Shown in pieces: positions 21,198 to 31,549 of a DNA stretch of 64,000 nucleotides. Origin of the DNA: Lactiplantibacillus songbeiensis (GTDB lineage Bacteria; Bacillota; Bacilli; Lactobacillales; Lactobacillaceae). The notes under the pieces were generated by a model. The model saw only the letters and a program-made list of their open reading frames with translations. It was not told the origin of the DNA and searched no databases. The stretch lies in contig NZ_BJDL01000001.1 in assembly GCF_005405125.1 (NCBI RefSeq), positions 1-64,000 on the forward strand, read 5' to 3'. Positions within the stretch are counted from its first letter, which is position 1. Each line of letters starts with the position of its first letter. The position numbers and the translations under genes are program-made.

Positions 21198-21226
21198 ATC
21201 GTAGCACGACTAATCAGTCGTCGCAA
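21198..21226 (-). promoter_or_regulatory. queT promoter
   Basis: The minus strand has -35 TTGCGA (21221-21226), a 17-nt spacer and extended -10 TGC-TACGAT (21198-21203), placed so that the transcript would begin shortly before the preQ1 aptamer. A CGACTGATTAGTCG dyad lies within the spacer and might be a binding site. Confidence 0.65.
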
Positions 21227-21240
21227 GGTGGATTTCAATT

Positions 21241-21393
21241 TGTCACTCTGGTTGGGGCAGCATCGGCTGGAACGTGGTGGCCACGTTTTTGAGCCACAGA
21301 ACGGTCTCAAAAGCCGGGCTTTATCTAGGTCGAAAAATCATCGACCAAGATAAACGACACCACTGAGCCAATGCTACCCCGCCCGCCGTTAGC
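21241..21393 (+). repeat. Structured intergenic element, subtype A, copy A4 (forward)
   Basis: A full forward copy. Outer arms AGCATCGGCT/AGCCAATGCT, middle hairpin TTTTTGAG/CTCAAAA and last hairpin TTTATCT/AGATAAA with GGTCGA/TCGACC all differ from other copies in sequence but keep pairing. It lies upstream of queT and pairs with A5. Confidence 0.9.
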
Positions 21394-21492
21394 TAGTCGA
21401 CAACTTTAAATTGAGTATGACTTGCGTAACAGTCTACACCAAAGTTCTTATCTGAGCACTAATTACCAAATAATCTCAAGAAAAACAATTGT
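21394..21492. other. Spacer between repeat copies A4 and A5
   Basis: Non-coding, about 100 bp, AT-rich. I see nothing else in it. Confidence 0.5.
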
Positions 21493-21651
21493 AGCGTAGG
21501 GCGGGCTGGATGATGCTCAGTGGTGTCGTTTGACTTGGGTCGGGTGACCTTTCCCGGCCCTAGTCAAAGCCCGGCTTGGAAGACCGCTTCTCAGGCTTCC
21601 AAACGTGGCCACCACGTTCCAGCATCAGTCCAGACCAACCGTAGCGGCAAC
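21493..21651 (-). repeat. Structured intergenic element, subtype A, copy A5 (reverse)
   Basis: A full reverse copy of the GACTGATGCT arm variant. In forward reading its last hairpin is TTTGACT/AGTCAAA with GGGCCGGG/CCCGACCC, more GC-rich than in other copies. It ends 8 bp from the argF stop codon and so lies in the 3' untranslated region of the arginine operon. I see no separate terminator there. Confidence 0.9.
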
Positions 21652-21658
21652 AATCAGC

Positions 21659-22678
21659 TTAAAACAAACTATCTGGAATAAATAGATCGCCTAATGTGGC
21701 GGCCATGATGGCTTTAATCGCGGGCAAGCGATTGCCGGCCTCTTCGAAGACGACAGCTTGAGGACTAGTGAAGACTTCATCAGTGATTTCAATGGCATCT
21801 AGATCATATTTCTGTCCCAACGCCGCGCCAGTTATGGTTTGATGATCATGAAAGGCCGGCAGACAATGCATGACGATTGTCTCAGGTTGACCCGTTGCAG
21901 CCACTAGATCAGCATTGATCTGGAACGGCAATAATTGTTTAATTCGTTCCCCGTAATCGACTTGTTCGCCCATCGAGACCCAAACATCGGTATATAAGGC
22001 ATCGGCACCGGCGACTGCCACTTGTGGATCTGCGGTAATTAAGATGTCACTACCAGATTGTTGCGCGTAAGTCTGCGCCAAGGCCACCACATCAGCGGCC
22101 GGCTGTAGCCCAGTTGGTGCGCCAATATGAATATTGACACCCAGCATCGCACTAGTCACTAACAAGCTATTCGCCATGTTATTCCGTCCGTCCCCCACAT
22201 AGGTCAATGTTAAGCCTTTCAGATGACCAAAGTGGGCTTTCAAAGTCATGAAATCCGCAATCATTTGTGTTGGATGCCACTCGTCGGTTAAACCATTCCA
22301 CACCGGAACCCCACTATCCTTAGCCAGCGTTTCGACTGTCGACTGGGCAAAACCCCGAAATTCAATCCCATCAAACATCGAGCCCAACACTTTGGCTGTA
22401 TCACTGACTGATTCCTTTTTACCAAGTTGAATATCATTTTTACCCAAGAACTCAGGATGAGCGCCGAGATCATTGGCCGCCACGGTAAACGCTGAACGCG
22501 TCCGCGTCGACGTCTTTTCAAATAGCAGCGCAATATTTTTCCCTTGTAAATAGGGATGGGGAATATGTTGCGCCTTTAAGGTCTTCAAATGCAAGCCGAA
22601 ATCAATCAGATAAGTTAACTCGGCGGGCGTAAAATCAATTTCTTTTAAAAAGGACTGGCCATTAAAGTGTGTGTTCAT
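21659..22678 (-). CDS. argF: Ornithine carbamoyltransferase (anabolic)
   Basis: Makes citrulline from ornithine and carbamoyl phosphate. The 339-aa protein carries the carbamoyl-phosphate motif STRTR (in [12 protein letters not shown]), the [13 protein letters not shown] segment and the ornithine-binding HCLP motif (MHCLPAFHD). The ATG overlaps the argD stop by four bases (ATGA) and follows ACGGAGG. It is last in argC-J-B-D-F and next to carAB, so it is anabolic. A catabolic arcB would sit with arcA and arcC. Confidence 0.96.
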   Translation of the reverse strand: MNTHFNGQSFLKEIDFTPAELTYLIDFGLHLKTLKAQHIPHPYLQGKNIALLFEKTSTRTRSAFTVAANDLGAHPEFLGKNDIQLGKKESVSDTAKVLGSMFDGIEFRGFAQSTVETLAKDSGVPVWNGLTDEWHPTQMIADFMTLKAHFGHLKGLTLTYVGDGRNNMANSLLVTSAMLGVNIHIGAPTGLQPAADVVALAQTYAQQSGSDILITADPQVAVAGADALYTDVWVSMGEQVDYGERIKQLLPFQINADLVAATGQPETIVMHCLPAFHDHQTITGAALGQKYDLDAIEITDEVFTSPQAVVFEEAGNRLPAIKAIMAATLGDLFIPDSLF

Positions 22679-23838
22679 GCGGTTACCTCCGTTTCAAGTG
22701 TCATCAAAACTGTCTTAATCTGTGCCAAGCCAGCTAATAAATCGGCGGTCGACATCACTAGTGGTGGCAATAGTCGTAGCGTGTTATCACCAGCCGATAA
22801 GGTTAGCAGTTGCTGGTGTTGTAGGGCCGTAATCACTTTAGCAACGGGAACTTGCGGCTCGAGATGAATCCCAATCATCAAGCCTTTACCAGTGACTTGT
22901 TTAACACTGGGTAACGGTGCAATCTCATCGGTTAACGTTTGCCAAACAGTTTGTGCTTTTTGTTGGACCGTTTGCAAAAAGGCCGGTGTTAACTGTGCCA
23001 ACACCGCTTGGGCCGCAGCCATCGCCAAGGCGTTCCCAGCAAAGGTTGAGCCGTGACTGCCTGGACCAAACGCCGTTGCCAACTTGGCCTTGCCAACCAT
23101 TGCCCCCACTGGCAAACCATTCGCTAACCCCTTAGCCACCGTATAAATATCCGGATCAAGTCCATAACCCTCATACGCCATCCGATAACCGGTCCGACCA
23201 ATCCCCGACTGAACTTCATCAATAATCAACAACACGCCTTGTTGCTGACAGGCTTGATTGACTGCCTTTAACCAATCAGCTTGGCCAGCAAAGACGCCGC
23301 CCTCACCTTGGACCACTTCTAAAATAACCGCAGCTAATTGTGGGGTAATCTGTTGAATGGCGGCGGGATCATTGTAATCAGCAAACTGAACACCCGGAAC
23401 CAATGGCGCATAGCCGGCTTGAATATTAGGATTACCGGTCATCGACATTGACCCATATGTCCGGCCATGAAAAGAATGATTAAACGCTAAAATAGCCGTT
23501 TTGCCAGTATATTTACGAGCTAACTTTAAAGCCGCTTCATTGGCTTCCGTTCCAGAGTTGGCAAAGTAAACCAGCCGCTCATCACCATTAGTCAGCAACG
23601 TGGCCACTTGTTCCTGTAAGGTATTCTCATACAAATTCGAGGTATGCCAGATTTTAGTTAATTGCTGACTAACGGCAGTCTGAATGGCCGAGTTTTGATA
23701 GCCAAAGTTGCAGACGCCAATTCCGGCCGTAAAATCCAAATAAGTCTGACCTTGATCGTCAGTTAAGTGAACCCCTTGACCACTCTCAATCGCAAAGGGG
23801 AACCGTTGATACGTTGGAAACACATGGGTCATTTTCAT
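22675..23838 (-). CDS. argD: Acetylornithine aminotransferase
   Basis: A PLP enzyme that converts N-acetylglutamate semialdehyde to N-acetylornithine using glutamate. The 387-aa protein is a class III aminotransferase. It has the NSGTEANE motif (94-101), [13 protein letters not shown] and the PLP-binding K236 in TVAKGLANG. It overlaps argB upstream and argF downstream by four bases each, so the operon is translationally coupled. Confidence 0.96.
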   Translation of the reverse strand: MKMTHVFPTYQRFPFAIESGQGVHLTDDQGQTYLDFTAGIGVCNFGYQNSAIQTAVSQQLTKIWHTSNLYENTLQEQVATLLTNGDERLVYFANSGTEANEAALKLARKYTGKTAILAFNHSFHGRTYGSMSMTGNPNIQAGYAPLVPGVQFADYNDPAAIQQITPQLAAVILEVVQGEGGVFAGQADWLKAVNQACQQQGVLLIIDEVQSGIGRTGYRMAYEGYGLDPDIYTVAKGLANGLPVGAMVGKAKLATAFGPGSHGSTFAGNALAMAAAQAVLAQLTPAFLQTVQQKAQTVWQTLTDEIAPLPSVKQVTGKGLMIGIHLEPQVPVAKVITALQHQQLLTLSAGDNTLRLLPPLVMSTADLLAGLAQIKTVLMTLETEVTA

Positions 23839-24584
23839 AGCACTACCTCCGTTTTGATAATGGCGGTCCCGGGCTGGTCAATTGCATTCGTAATGACCGC
23901 CTGTTGGACGCCAGCTTGAATGGCTTGAATCGCAGCTTGCACTTTAGGACGCATCCCAGCCGTAATCACAGCTTGGGCCGTTAACCGCTGGGCCTGCTTA
24001 GGCGATAAGCTCCGCATGACCATACCGTGATGCATAATTCCCGGCACATCGGTCAATAACACGAGTTTTTCGGCATGGAGTTGTTGAGCTAAAGCGGTAG
24101 CCGCCATATCCGCATTGACATTCAGCCATTGTCCCTCAGTCGTCAAGGCTAACGGCGCCAAGACGCCAATCTGATGTGCCAATAAAGCTTGTAACGCCAC
24201 CTGGTTCACCTGCGTCACTTGACCAACGTAGCCGAGGCGTTGTTGATCTAGTGGCGTTCCTGTTAATAACTGTTGGTCGGCCGCATTTAACCCCAGCGCC
24301 GATAAGTGATGCTGATTCAGTTGCGTCAATAACGCTGGCTGGGCGTCTCCCAGTAGGACTAGTTTAGTTAACGCCAAAGTCTGTGCGTCGGTCACCCGTA
24401 GCCCATGTACCTTGTGCACCGGTAACTGCAGTTGCGTCGTTAAAGTGGTAATCATCGGCCCACCACCATGTACGATTAATAATTGTTTACCTTGAGCTTG
24501 CCACGCTTGTAATTGTTGAAAGAAGCGCTCAGTCAACTGCCGGATCGCTTGACCACCAATCTTGATAATAATCAAATTTTTCAT
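23835..24584 (-). CDS. argB: Acetylglutamate kinase
   Basis: Phosphorylates N-acetylglutamate, the second step of arginine synthesis and a usual point of arginine feedback. The 249-aa protein has KIGGQAI near the start, VHGGGPMI, and the ATP-site aspartate region LVLLTDVPGI. I chose the ATG of MKNLIIIKIGG: it follows ACGGAGG by 6 nt. An ATG eleven codons upstream lies inside argJ and has no ribosome binding site. The gap to argJ is then 13 bp. It lacks the N-terminal helix that arginine-sensitive hexameric kinases carry, so feedback inhibition may be weak. That is inference. Confidence 0.95.
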   Translation of the reverse strand: MKNLIIIKIGGQAIRQLTERFFQQLQAWQAQGKQLLIVHGGGPMITTLTTQLQLPVHKVHGLRVTDAQTLALTKLVLLGDAQPALLTQLNQHHLSALGLNAADQQLLTGTPLDQQRLGYVGQVTQVNQVALQALLAHQIGVLAPLALTTEGQWLNVNADMAATALAQQLHAEKLVLLTDVPGIMHHGMVMRSLSPKQAQRLTAQAVITAGMRPKVQAAIQAIQAGVQQAVITNAIDQPGTAIIKTEVVL

Positions 24585-24597
24585 TGCGGGCCTCCGT

Positions 24598-25806
24598 TTA
24601 AGTATGGTAACTGGCATTGATCTTGACGTAGTTATAAGTTAAGTCACAACCCCAAGCTTGACCAGTGGCGTCACCAGCATGCAAGTCGACATCAATCACA
24701 ACTTGCGATTGCCCCAAGGTCGCTTTCACCGCCGCTTCATCAAATGGTAAGGCCAAGCTGTCGGCGACTAACGGTATCCCATTCATCGCAATGTCCACAT
24801 GGTCAATATCCAGTTCAGCATCGGTCGCGCCAATCGTACTGATAATCCGCCCCCAGTTCGGGTCTTCACCAAAAATGGCAGCTTTGACTAAGTTAGACCC
24901 AACAATCGCCTTGGCCACTTGTTGACCATCCATTCGTGTCGCGGCCTGAGTCACATTACATTCAACGAGCTTCGTCGCCCCTTCGCCATCCGCCGCAATC
25001 TGTTTAGCTAGCGAGCTTAAAACCAAATGTAGGGCTTGATTGAAAATGTCGTAATCGGGTGTCCCGGCCGTTAAGCTCGGGTTATCTGCCAGACCATTCG
25101 CTAAGGTGACGACCATATCATTGGTAGACGTATCACCATCCACAGTAATCTGGTTAAACGTTGAATCGACGTTATCACTAAGCATGTGCTGCAAGACAGA
25201 TCCGTCAACTTGGGCATCTGTCGTTACAAAGCCGAGCATCGTTGCCATCTTCGGGTGAATCATCCCTGACCCTTTGGCAAAGCCCGTCAGTGTCACCAAA
25301 TGACCGCTTAACTCACATTGCACACTGATGGTTTTGGGATGTTGATCAGTCGTCAAGACGGCATAAGTCACGGCATCACTCTTCGTTGGCGTTAATTGTG
25401 GTAACCCATTTTTGATGAGATCCATTGGGAGTTGCGCCCCAATCAGTCCCGTCGATGCAACCCCGATTAAGCTGGGATCAACAGCTAATTTATTTGCTAG
25501 CCATTGTTGTTCTTGCAAAGCATTCTCCCAGCCTTGTTGACCAGTACAAGAATTGGCAACGGCACTATTGAGCAATAAGCCTTGTAACTGATGGTCTTGA
25601 TTAATCATTGTTTTGGTTAATTTGGTCGGCGCTGCTTGAAATTGATTGGTGGTATACGTGCCAGCCGCCGCAGCCGGAACTTTGGAGAATAGCCAGCCAA
25701 AGTCTTTTTTAGCTTTCCGGAGGCCAATGTGGATGCCGTCGCTATAAAAGCCAGCGGGCCACTGAAAGGCGACCGTTTGAATTTGATTACTTGTTAAAAC
25801 TTGCAT
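24598..25806 (-). CDS. argJ: Bifunctional glutamate N-acetyltransferase/ornithine acetyltransferase ArgJ
   Basis: Transfers the acetyl group from N-acetylornithine to glutamate and thereby recycles it. Bifunctional forms also use acetyl-CoA to start the path. The 402-aa precursor cleaves itself between A188 and T189 (KMATML), and the new N-terminal Thr is the nucleophile. The TSTNDMV segment is present. No argA is in the window, consistent with a bifunctional enzyme, though this is not proof. It starts at an ATG 8 nt after AGAGGAG, 18 bp after argC. Confidence 0.96.
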   Translation of the reverse strand: MQVLTSNQIQTVAFQWPAGFYSDGIHIGLRKAKKDFGWLFSKVPAAAAGTYTTNQFQAAPTKLTKTMINQDHQLQGLLLNSAVANSCTGQQGWENALQEQQWLANKLAVDPSLIGVASTGLIGAQLPMDLIKNGLPQLTPTKSDAVTYAVLTTDQHPKTISVQCELSGHLVTLTGFAKGSGMIHPKMATMLGFVTTDAQVDGSVLQHMLSDNVDSTFNQITVDGDTSTNDMVVTLANGLADNPSLTAGTPDYDIFNQALHLVLSSLAKQIAADGEGATKLVECNVTQAATRMDGQQVAKAIVGSNLVKAAIFGEDPNWGRIISTIGATDAELDIDHVDIAMNGIPLVADSLALPFDEAAVKATLGQSQVVIDVDLHAGDATGQAWGCDLTYNYVKINASYHT

Positions 25807-25824
25807 AAGCAGTACTCCTCTCAG

Positions 25825-26853
25825 TTAGGGAAACGTTGGTAAAGTTGGTAATCCCGTCGTTTGTGGCAGGTTCATTAATTGATTGAAATTTTGAATGGCT
25901 TGACCCGCGGCACCCTTCATCAAGTTGTCGATCACACTGACAATCAAGATGGTCTTGGTCACAGGGTTGTAGTTGATTCCAAGCGCGCAGTTGTTCGAGC
26001 CCACGACGGTTTTTAAAGTCGGTAACTCACCCGCCGGCAGCACTTGAACAAACGGACTCGTTTGATACGTCTGTTGATATTGCGCGATTAAAGCGGCGGT
26101 GGTGGTCGGCTGAGCAACTTTGACATAAATACTGCTCATAATACCACGCGTCACTGGGATTAAAGTGGTAGTGAATTCCAACGCGGGAATCGCTGACCAC
26201 CAAGCCTGTAATTGCTGCATAATTTCAGGAATATGCTGATGCTGATTCACTTTATAAAGTTGTAAGTTATCATTGACCGTCGTAAATTGACTAGTCGCTG
26301 CTAGCTTCTTGCCAGCCCCCGACAACCCGGACTTGGCATCGACCACAATACTTGTTGGATCAATCAAGTGGTTTTGAACCACCGGCGCTAAGCCCAACAA
26401 AGTGGCGGTCGCGTAACAGCCGGGATTGGCAACATATGACGTTAAGTGGTGATTGAACTCGGCTAATCCATAACTGGCTTTCGTTAAAGCTGCTGCTTCA
26501 GCCGCCGGACGATGATACCAGCGCGTATAGCTGGCGGGATCTTGCAGCCGAAAGTCACCGGATAAATCAATAACGGGAAAGCCAGCCTTTAATAAAGGTA
26601 AGGCTAACGTCTGGGTGACCCCAGCCGAAGTAGCGAAAAAGGCAACGTCATTTGCCGCCATCACCTTAGCGGCAACAAATGGTCGGACCATGGCCGTTTC
26701 TTTCTGATAAGCCGGAACCACCGTTGCTAACGGCGTCGCTGCCTGATCAACGTGACCATATAAGTTAATCTGGTCAACTGCGGGATGTTGCTTTAATAAT
26801 CGGTATAACACGGTACCGCTATAACCACTGACGCCAATTAACGCTACTTGCAT
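25825..26853 (-). CDS. argC: N-acetyl-gamma-glutamyl-phosphate reductase
   Basis: Reduces N-acetylglutamyl phosphate to the semialdehyde with NADPH. The 342-aa protein has an N-terminal nucleotide-binding start (ALIGVSGYSG) and the catalytic C146 in NPGCYATA. It is the first gene of the leftward arginine operon. The ATG follows GAGGTGA, and a promoter with ARG-box-like sites lies upstream. Confidence 0.96.
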   Translation of the reverse strand: MQVALIGVSGYSGTVLYRLLKQHPAVDQINLYGHVDQAATPLATVVPAYQKETAMVRPFVAAKVMAANDVAFFATSAGVTQTLALPLLKAGFPVIDLSGDFRLQDPASYTRWYHRPAAEAAALTKASYGLAEFNHHLTSYVANPGCYATATLLGLAPVVQNHLIDPTSIVVDAKSGLSGAGKKLAATSQFTTVNDNLQLYKVNQHQHIPEIMQQLQAWWSAIPALEFTTTLIPVTRGIMSSIYVKVAQPTTTAALIAQYQQTYQTSPFVQVLPAGELPTLKTVVGSNNCALGINYNPVTKTILIVSVIDNLMKGAAGQAIQNFNQLMNLPQTTGLPTLPTFP

Positions 26854-26887
26854 AAAATCACCTCAAATATTCAAAAATTAGTTTTAT

Positions 26888-26992
26888 TTTGCATATCTAT
26901 GCGATAAGCATGCTTCACACTATATTCTCATCATTTGATAAATGCAAGTCTTTTTGAAAAAATATGCAATTTTATTTATTAATTTGCATATT
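26888..26992 (-). promoter_or_regulatory. argC operon promoter with ARG-box-like dyads
   Basis: The minus strand has -35 TTGCAT (26942-26947), a 17-nt spacer and -10 TATAGT (26919-26924). Palindromic TGCATATCTATGCG (26890-26903) lies downstream of the start. A larger ATATGCAA...TTGCATAT dyad (26962-26988) lies upstream. These resemble ArgR operators (two TGMATA-type half sites). L. plantarum is known to use two ArgR-type regulators. Which site each regulator uses cannot be told here. Confidence 0.65.
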
Positions 26993-27011
26993 TAATCCAT
27001 TTATGTACTAT

Positions 27012-27066
27012 ATATTCATAATTTATGTATTTTTTGCTTGACTTCTAGCGTGAATAATTGTTTACT
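27012..27066 (+). promoter_or_regulatory. carA promoter with ARG-box-like sites
   Basis: TTGACT (27038-27043), a 17-nt spacer and TTTACT (27061-27066) form the likely promoter. TGAATAATTGTTTA (27051-27064) overlaps its -10, and ATTCATAATTTATGTA (27014-27029) lies just upstream. Both resemble the TGAATAATTATTCA ARG box. Occupancy would block carAB when arginine is plentiful. Confidence 0.6.
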
Positions 27067-27120
27067 AGTTGCATTAACCAAAATAGTTTTAATCTGATTT
27101 TAAGAAAGGTCGGTAACAAC

Positions 27121-28191
27121 ATGCAAAAATACTTAACACTCGCAGATGGCACTCAATGGATTGGAACGGCCTTTGGCGACCGATCCGTTGAAGGCGCTGG
27201 TAATTTAGTCTTTAATACTGGAATGCTCGGTTATCAAGAAACGATTACCGACCCTTCCTACTTAAACCAACTAATTGCCTTTACTTATCCGTTGATCGGC
27301 AACTATGGCATCGATCCGACTGTCAATCAGGCCGCGACGATTGGCACCCAAGCGGTCATCGTCCATGAACTGGCCGACTTCAGCGATCACTATAGTAGTC
27401 GCGAAACTTTAGATAGTTTTCTTTTTACGCACCATGTGCCCGGTATCCAAGGCATCGACACCCGTGAGTTAACCATTCATTTACGTCACACGGGAACTCA
27501 ACTGGCCATCATTAGCAATCAACCGGTCACGAATTTCCAACTAAAAGCCGCGAGTCTACCGACTAAACAACTGACACCCCAACCCGTACCCGTTCAAACC
27601 ACCCAGGGGTCACGGCCCCATATCGTGATCCTCGATTTCGGTGAGAAGACCGCAATTACCCAAGAACTCGTTGCGCGGGGCTGCCAAGTCAGTGTCGTGC
27701 CAGCGACTAGCTCATTTAACTTAATCCAGGCTTATCATCCAGATGGTATTCTGCTCTCTAATGGCCCTGGCGATCCAGAAGCACAAGCAGCCGTCCTACC
27801 CTTGATTCGCCAACTAGCCGCACATTATCCATTGGCCGGTATTTGTCTCGGCCACCAATTAATCGCCTTAGCATATGGTGCCAAGACTTATCAACTAACA
27901 TTCGGTCATCATGGCTTAAACCACCCGGTCCAAATGCTAGCCACTGGCAACGTCATCATGACCGCTCAGAATCATGACTTTGCAGTCGATCCAGCTTCCG
28001 TCGCGAAAACACCGCTCCAAGTGACAGCGGTTGAACTCAATGACGGTAGTGTTGAAGGACTAACGTTGCCAGGTCAGACGGTTATGTCAGTCCAGTTCCA
28101 TCCCGAAGCCCATCCCGGTCCGACCGAAGCCGGGCAATTCTTCGATCACTTTATTCATACGTTAACTCAGGAGGTCGTTGCCAATGCCTAA
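27121..28191 (+). CDS. carA: Carbamoyl-phosphate synthase small (glutaminase) subunit, arginine-linked
   Basis: Splits glutamine and passes ammonia to CarB for carbamoyl phosphate. The 356-aa protein has the CPSase small-chain domain (1-140) and a class I amidotransferase domain with nucleophile C242 (GICLGHQ) and a C-terminal [10 protein letters not shown] His-Glu pair. The ATG of MQKYLT follows AAAGG. In-frame codons upstream lie within the promoter. It is divergent from argC with shared regulatory DNA, so this is the arginine-specific copy, distinct from a pyr-operon copy that L. plantarum also has. Confidence 0.96.
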   Translation: MQKYLTLADGTQWIGTAFGDRSVEGAGNLVFNTGMLGYQETITDPSYLNQLIAFTYPLIGNYGIDPTVNQAATIGTQAVIVHELADFSDHYSSRETLDSFLFTHHVPGIQGIDTRELTIHLRHTGTQLAIISNQPVTNFQLKAASLPTKQLTPQPVPVQTTQGSRPHIVILDFGEKTAITQELVARGCQVSVVPATSSFNLIQAYHPDGILLSNGPGDPEAQAAVLPLIRQLAAHYPLAGICLGHQLIALAYGAKTYQLTFGHHGLNHPVQMLATGNVIMTAQNHDFAVDPASVAKTPLQVTAVELNDGSVEGLTLPGQTVMSVQFHPEAHPGPTEAGQFFDHFIHTLTQEVVANA

Positions 28192-31100
28192 AAATCTCAC
28201 CATTCATCGGGTTGCCGTCATCGGTTCCGGTCCGATTAAAATCGGGCAAGCTGCCGAATTCGACTATGCCGGGACTCAAGCTTGCCTCGCATTAAAGGCA
28301 GCCGGTTACCATGTCATCTTGATCAATTCGAATCCCGCAACCATCATGACTGATCATACAACCGCCGATGAAATCTTCATCCAACCGTTAACCCTGGCCA
28401 GTGTGACCAAAGTCTTAACTCAAAGTCATCCTGACGCCTTGTTACCCACATTAGGTGGTCAAACCGGGCTAAATCTCGCTATGGCCTTAGACCAAGCCGG
28501 TGTGTTGGCAAAGTTACACATCCAACTCTTAGGAACTTCGCTCAAGACGATTAACCAAGCTGAGGACCGGGCGGCGTTTAAAGACCTGATGACTAAGCTC
28601 AATCAGCCCGTCCCCGCCAGTACGACTGTTCACCACGTTGCTTCGGCCTTGAGCTTTGCGGCTAATATCGGCTACCCGGTGATCGTACGGCCGGCCTTTA
28701 CCCTCGGTGGTTCCAGTGGCGGAATCGCGGATAATCCACACGACCTCCGTCAGATTCTACAACGCGGTCTGACCCTATCACCAGTCAACGAATGCTTAAT
28801 CGAACAAAGTATTGCTGGTTATAAAGAAATTGAGTTCGAAGTCATGCGTGATAACTCCGGTGCTAAGATCATCGTTTGCAGTATGGAGAACTTTGACCCC
28901 GTCGGCATCCATACTGGCGACTCGATCGTCTACGCCCCCGTTCAGACACTAACCGATACGGAATATCAGACTTTGCGGCAAGCCGCCTTAACGATCGTCG
29001 ACGCTTTAGATATCAAAGGCGGCTGTAACGTCCAGCTCGCTCAAGACCCGCATAGTGCGCAGTATCAAGTCATTGAAGTCAACCCGCGGGTCAGCCGGTC
29101 ATCGGCCTTGGCATCCAAAGCCACCGGTTATCCAATTGCGAAGATTGCCGCTGAAATCGCCATTGGCTTGAACTTAGCGGAGATTAAAAATCCAATTACG
29201 CAAACAACCTACGCGGCCTTTGAACCTGCGCTCGATTATGTGGTCGCTAAGCTCCCTCGCTTTGCCTTTGATAAATTTCCAACTGCCGATGCCCACTTAG
29301 GCACTCAGATGAAAGCCACCGGTGAAGTTATGGCAATTGGGACCACCATTGAAGAAGCGACCCTAAAAGCGATTGCGTCATTAGAAACTGAGCCGACAGT
29401 GCAAACAACACTAGTCCCCAAGCAGCACATCACCACGGCGCAATTATTAGCTGAGCTGACAACGCCGACTGATCAACGTTTATTCTATTTATTTGCCGCC
29501 TTACAACAAGGCTGGCCGTTAGCTAAACTGGCTGACTTAACTGGGATTACACCCTTTTTCTTAAGTAAGCTCCAACACATTATTGGCCTCACCCAGCAAC
29601 TCGCAGCCAATCCAACACCACAACAACTCTTAACGGCTAAAAAATATGGGCTCAGTACGGCCACGATGGCACATTATAGTCAGTTGCCCCTCGCACAAGT
29701 CACGGCTTTAACAGCCACGGCGCCACTCGTTTATAAAATGGTGGATACTTGTGCCGGTGAATTTGCCAGTGCCACCCCTTACTTTTACAGTACGGCTTTT
29801 GGCACAACTACCGAAAGCCAGCCGCTGGGCCATAGTATTCTGGTATTGGGGGCTGGTCCCATCCGGATTGGACAAGGCATCGAGTTTGACTACACGACCG
29901 TGCATTGTGTTAAAGCGATTCAGCAAGCCGGTTATCGGGCAATTGTCGTCAATAATAATCCCGAAACCGTTTCGACTGATTTCTCCAGTTCTGACAAACT
30001 TTACTTTGAACCGTTGACATTGGAACGGTTACTACCAATTATTCAGCTTGAACAACCAGTTGGCGTGATTGTCCAATTTGGCGGTCAAACAGCAATTAAT
30101 CTGGCTAACCAACTGGCTGATGCGGGCGTGACGATTTTAGGGACTAGTGTCAAAGCCACCGATATTACTGAAAATCGGCAAGCGTTCGCCGCGCTACTTG
30201 AACAACAACAAGTTGCTCAGGCGACCGGCACCACTGTGACTGATCTAGCCGCTGCAAAAATCGCAGCTTTAAAGATTGGCTATCCCTTACTCGTGCGGCC
30301 CAGTTTTGTTTTAGGCGGTCGAGCGATGGCCATCGTGCATGATGCGACCGAATTGACACCCGTGGTCAAAGCTGCGGTTGCCGCTGGACATGGCGCCCCA
30401 ATCTTAATGGATCATTACTTAGCTGGGATCGAGTGCGAAGTTGACATACTGTCAGACGGACGTCACGTCTGCATCCCCGGGATTATGGAACACGTCGAAG
30501 GGTCTGGCGTTCATTCTGGTGATTCAATCGCCATTTACCCACCGCAACGGCTCAGTACCACTAATCAAACCAAAATCATTAACATTGCCACTAAGCTCGG
30601 TCAAGCGTTGCATTGCGTGGGTATGATGAATATTCAATTCGTCGTCACCGACGATGTCTACGTCATTGACGTCAATCCACGCGCCAGCCGGACCGTCCCG
30701 TTCATGAGTAAAGTGACCCGCTTGCCGCTCGCCCAATTAGCCACCAAGTTAATCTTAGGCGCAACCTTAGCGGGATTGAACCTGCCAACCGGTCAGTATC
30801 CTTTAACCGGCCAAGTCGCCGTCAAAGCGCCAGTCTTTTCCTTCAACAAATTACCCCAATTACCAACTCAGCTTAGTCCTGAGATGAAATCAACGGGTGA
30901 AACGATGGGACTAGGGGCAACGCTAAGTGATGCTTGGCACGCGGCCCTAGCCGACAGTTACCAGTTGCAGAACTGGCAACCACAAGATGGGCTAATTACC
31001 GACGTACCGACTAGTCACGACCCCGCCGTTAAAGCTTGGTTAGCAACGCTATCAGTGCCAGTAACGATTGCCGCCGACTTAGCTCAGCTCCCAACCGATA

Positions 31101-31249
31101 GTCTGGCCGCAGTATTGGCCTTAGATCATGCCAACGATGCGCCATTAGCCACTTGGGCCCTCAACCATGCTAAACCATTGTTAACGGCGTTAGATACTGC
31201 TAAGGCGTTAGTGACAATTAACGGCTTGAACCCGATTGTTACCGATTAA
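28184..31249 (+). CDS. carB: Carbamoyl-phosphate synthase large subunit, arginine-linked
   Basis: Makes carbamoyl phosphate from bicarbonate, ammonia and 2 ATP. The 1021-aa protein has the two matching ATP-grasp halves (each opening with [11 protein letters not shown] or [11 protein letters not shown], then EFDY). After the second half only about 80 residues remain. The C-terminal MGS-like allosteric domain that binds UMP or IMP in pyrimidine-linked enzymes is therefore short and diverged. That fits an arginine-specific enzyme. The ATG lies 8 bp inside the carA end and follows AGGAGG. A TTG two codons earlier is possible. Confidence 0.96.
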   Translation: MPKNLTIHRVAVIGSGPIKIGQAAEFDYAGTQACLALKAAGYHVILINSNPATIMTDHTTADEIFIQPLTLASVTKVLTQSHPDALLPTLGGQTGLNLAMALDQAGVLAKLHIQLLGTSLKTINQAEDRAAFKDLMTKLNQPVPASTTVHHVASALSFAANIGYPVIVRPAFTLGGSSGGIADNPHDLRQILQRGLTLSPVNECLIEQSIAGYKEIEFEVMRDNSGAKIIVCSMENFDPVGIHTGDSIVYAPVQTLTDTEYQTLRQAALTIVDALDIKGGCNVQLAQDPHSAQYQVIEVNPRVSRSSALASKATGYPIAKIAAEIAIGLNLAEIKNPITQTTYAAFEPALDYVVAKLPRFAFDKFPTADAHLGTQMKATGEVMAIGTTIEEATLKAIASLETEPTVQTTLVPKQHITTAQLLAELTTPTDQRLFYLFAALQQGWPLAKLADLTGITPFFLSKLQHIIGLTQQLAANPTPQQLLTAKKYGLSTATMAHYSQLPLAQVTALTATAPLVYKMVDTCAGEFASATPYFYSTAFGTTTESQPLGHSILVLGAGPIRIGQGIEFDYTTVHCVKAIQQAGYRAIVVNNNPETVSTDFSSSDKLYFEPLTLERLLPIIQLEQPVGVIVQFGGQTAINLANQLADAGVTILGTSVKATDITENRQAFAALLEQQQVAQATGTTVTDLAAAKIAALKIGYPLLVRPSFVLGGRAMAIVHDATELTPVVKAAVAAGHGAPILMDHYLAGIECEVDILSDGRHVCIPGIMEHVEGSGVHSGDSIAIYPPQRLSTTNQTKIINIATKLGQALHCVGMMNIQFVVTDDVYVIDVNPRASRTVPFMSKVTRLPLAQLATKLILGATLAGLNLPTGQYPLTGQVAVKAPVFSFNKLPQLPTQLSPEMKSTGETMGLGATLSDAWHAALADSYQLQNWQPQDGLITDVPTSHDPAVKAWLATLSVPVTIAADLAQLPTDSLAAVLALDHANDAPLATWALNHAKPLLTALDTAKALVTINGLNPIVTD

Positions 31250-31300
31250 CTAAACCCTTTTACTGCTAGCCGGTATCTGCCAGATAGGGTATTTACACGC

Positions 31301-31430
31301 TTAAGTGCTAGTTGGTTTAAATTGCCACTCTGGTTGGGCCAGAATCGGCTGGAACGTGGTGGCCACGTTTTCGAGCCACAGAGCGGTCTCGAAAGCCGGG
31401 GGTTATCTAAGTCGGAAAATTGGACGACTA
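31301..31430 (+). repeat. Structured intergenic element, subtype A, copy A6 (forward, 3'-truncated)
   Basis: Begins with the extended left end (CTTAAGTGCTAGTTGG, then GCCACTCTGGTTGGGCC) and is normal through the middle hairpin TTTTCGAG/CTCGAAA. It breaks off within the last hairpin and lacks the CGACACCACTGAG module and right arm, so it could not form the outer stem. It lies just after carB. Confidence 0.87.
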
Positions 31431-31442
31431 AACTTTAACAAC

Positions 31443-31490
31443 AAAAAACGCGAGCCAGCTAACATCAAAGTTAGTTGACTCGCGTTTTGA
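31443..31490. terminator. Bidirectional terminator between carB and mazF
   Basis: AAAACGCGAG...CTAAC pairs with GTTAG...CTCGCGTTTT, with A and T runs at the two ends. It serves both convergent genes. Confidence 0.9.
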
Positions 31491-31549
31491 CTATCTTCCG
31501 TGACAGTCTTTGCATATTATTATGTAAAGGTTTAGTGCCCCAAAACAAC

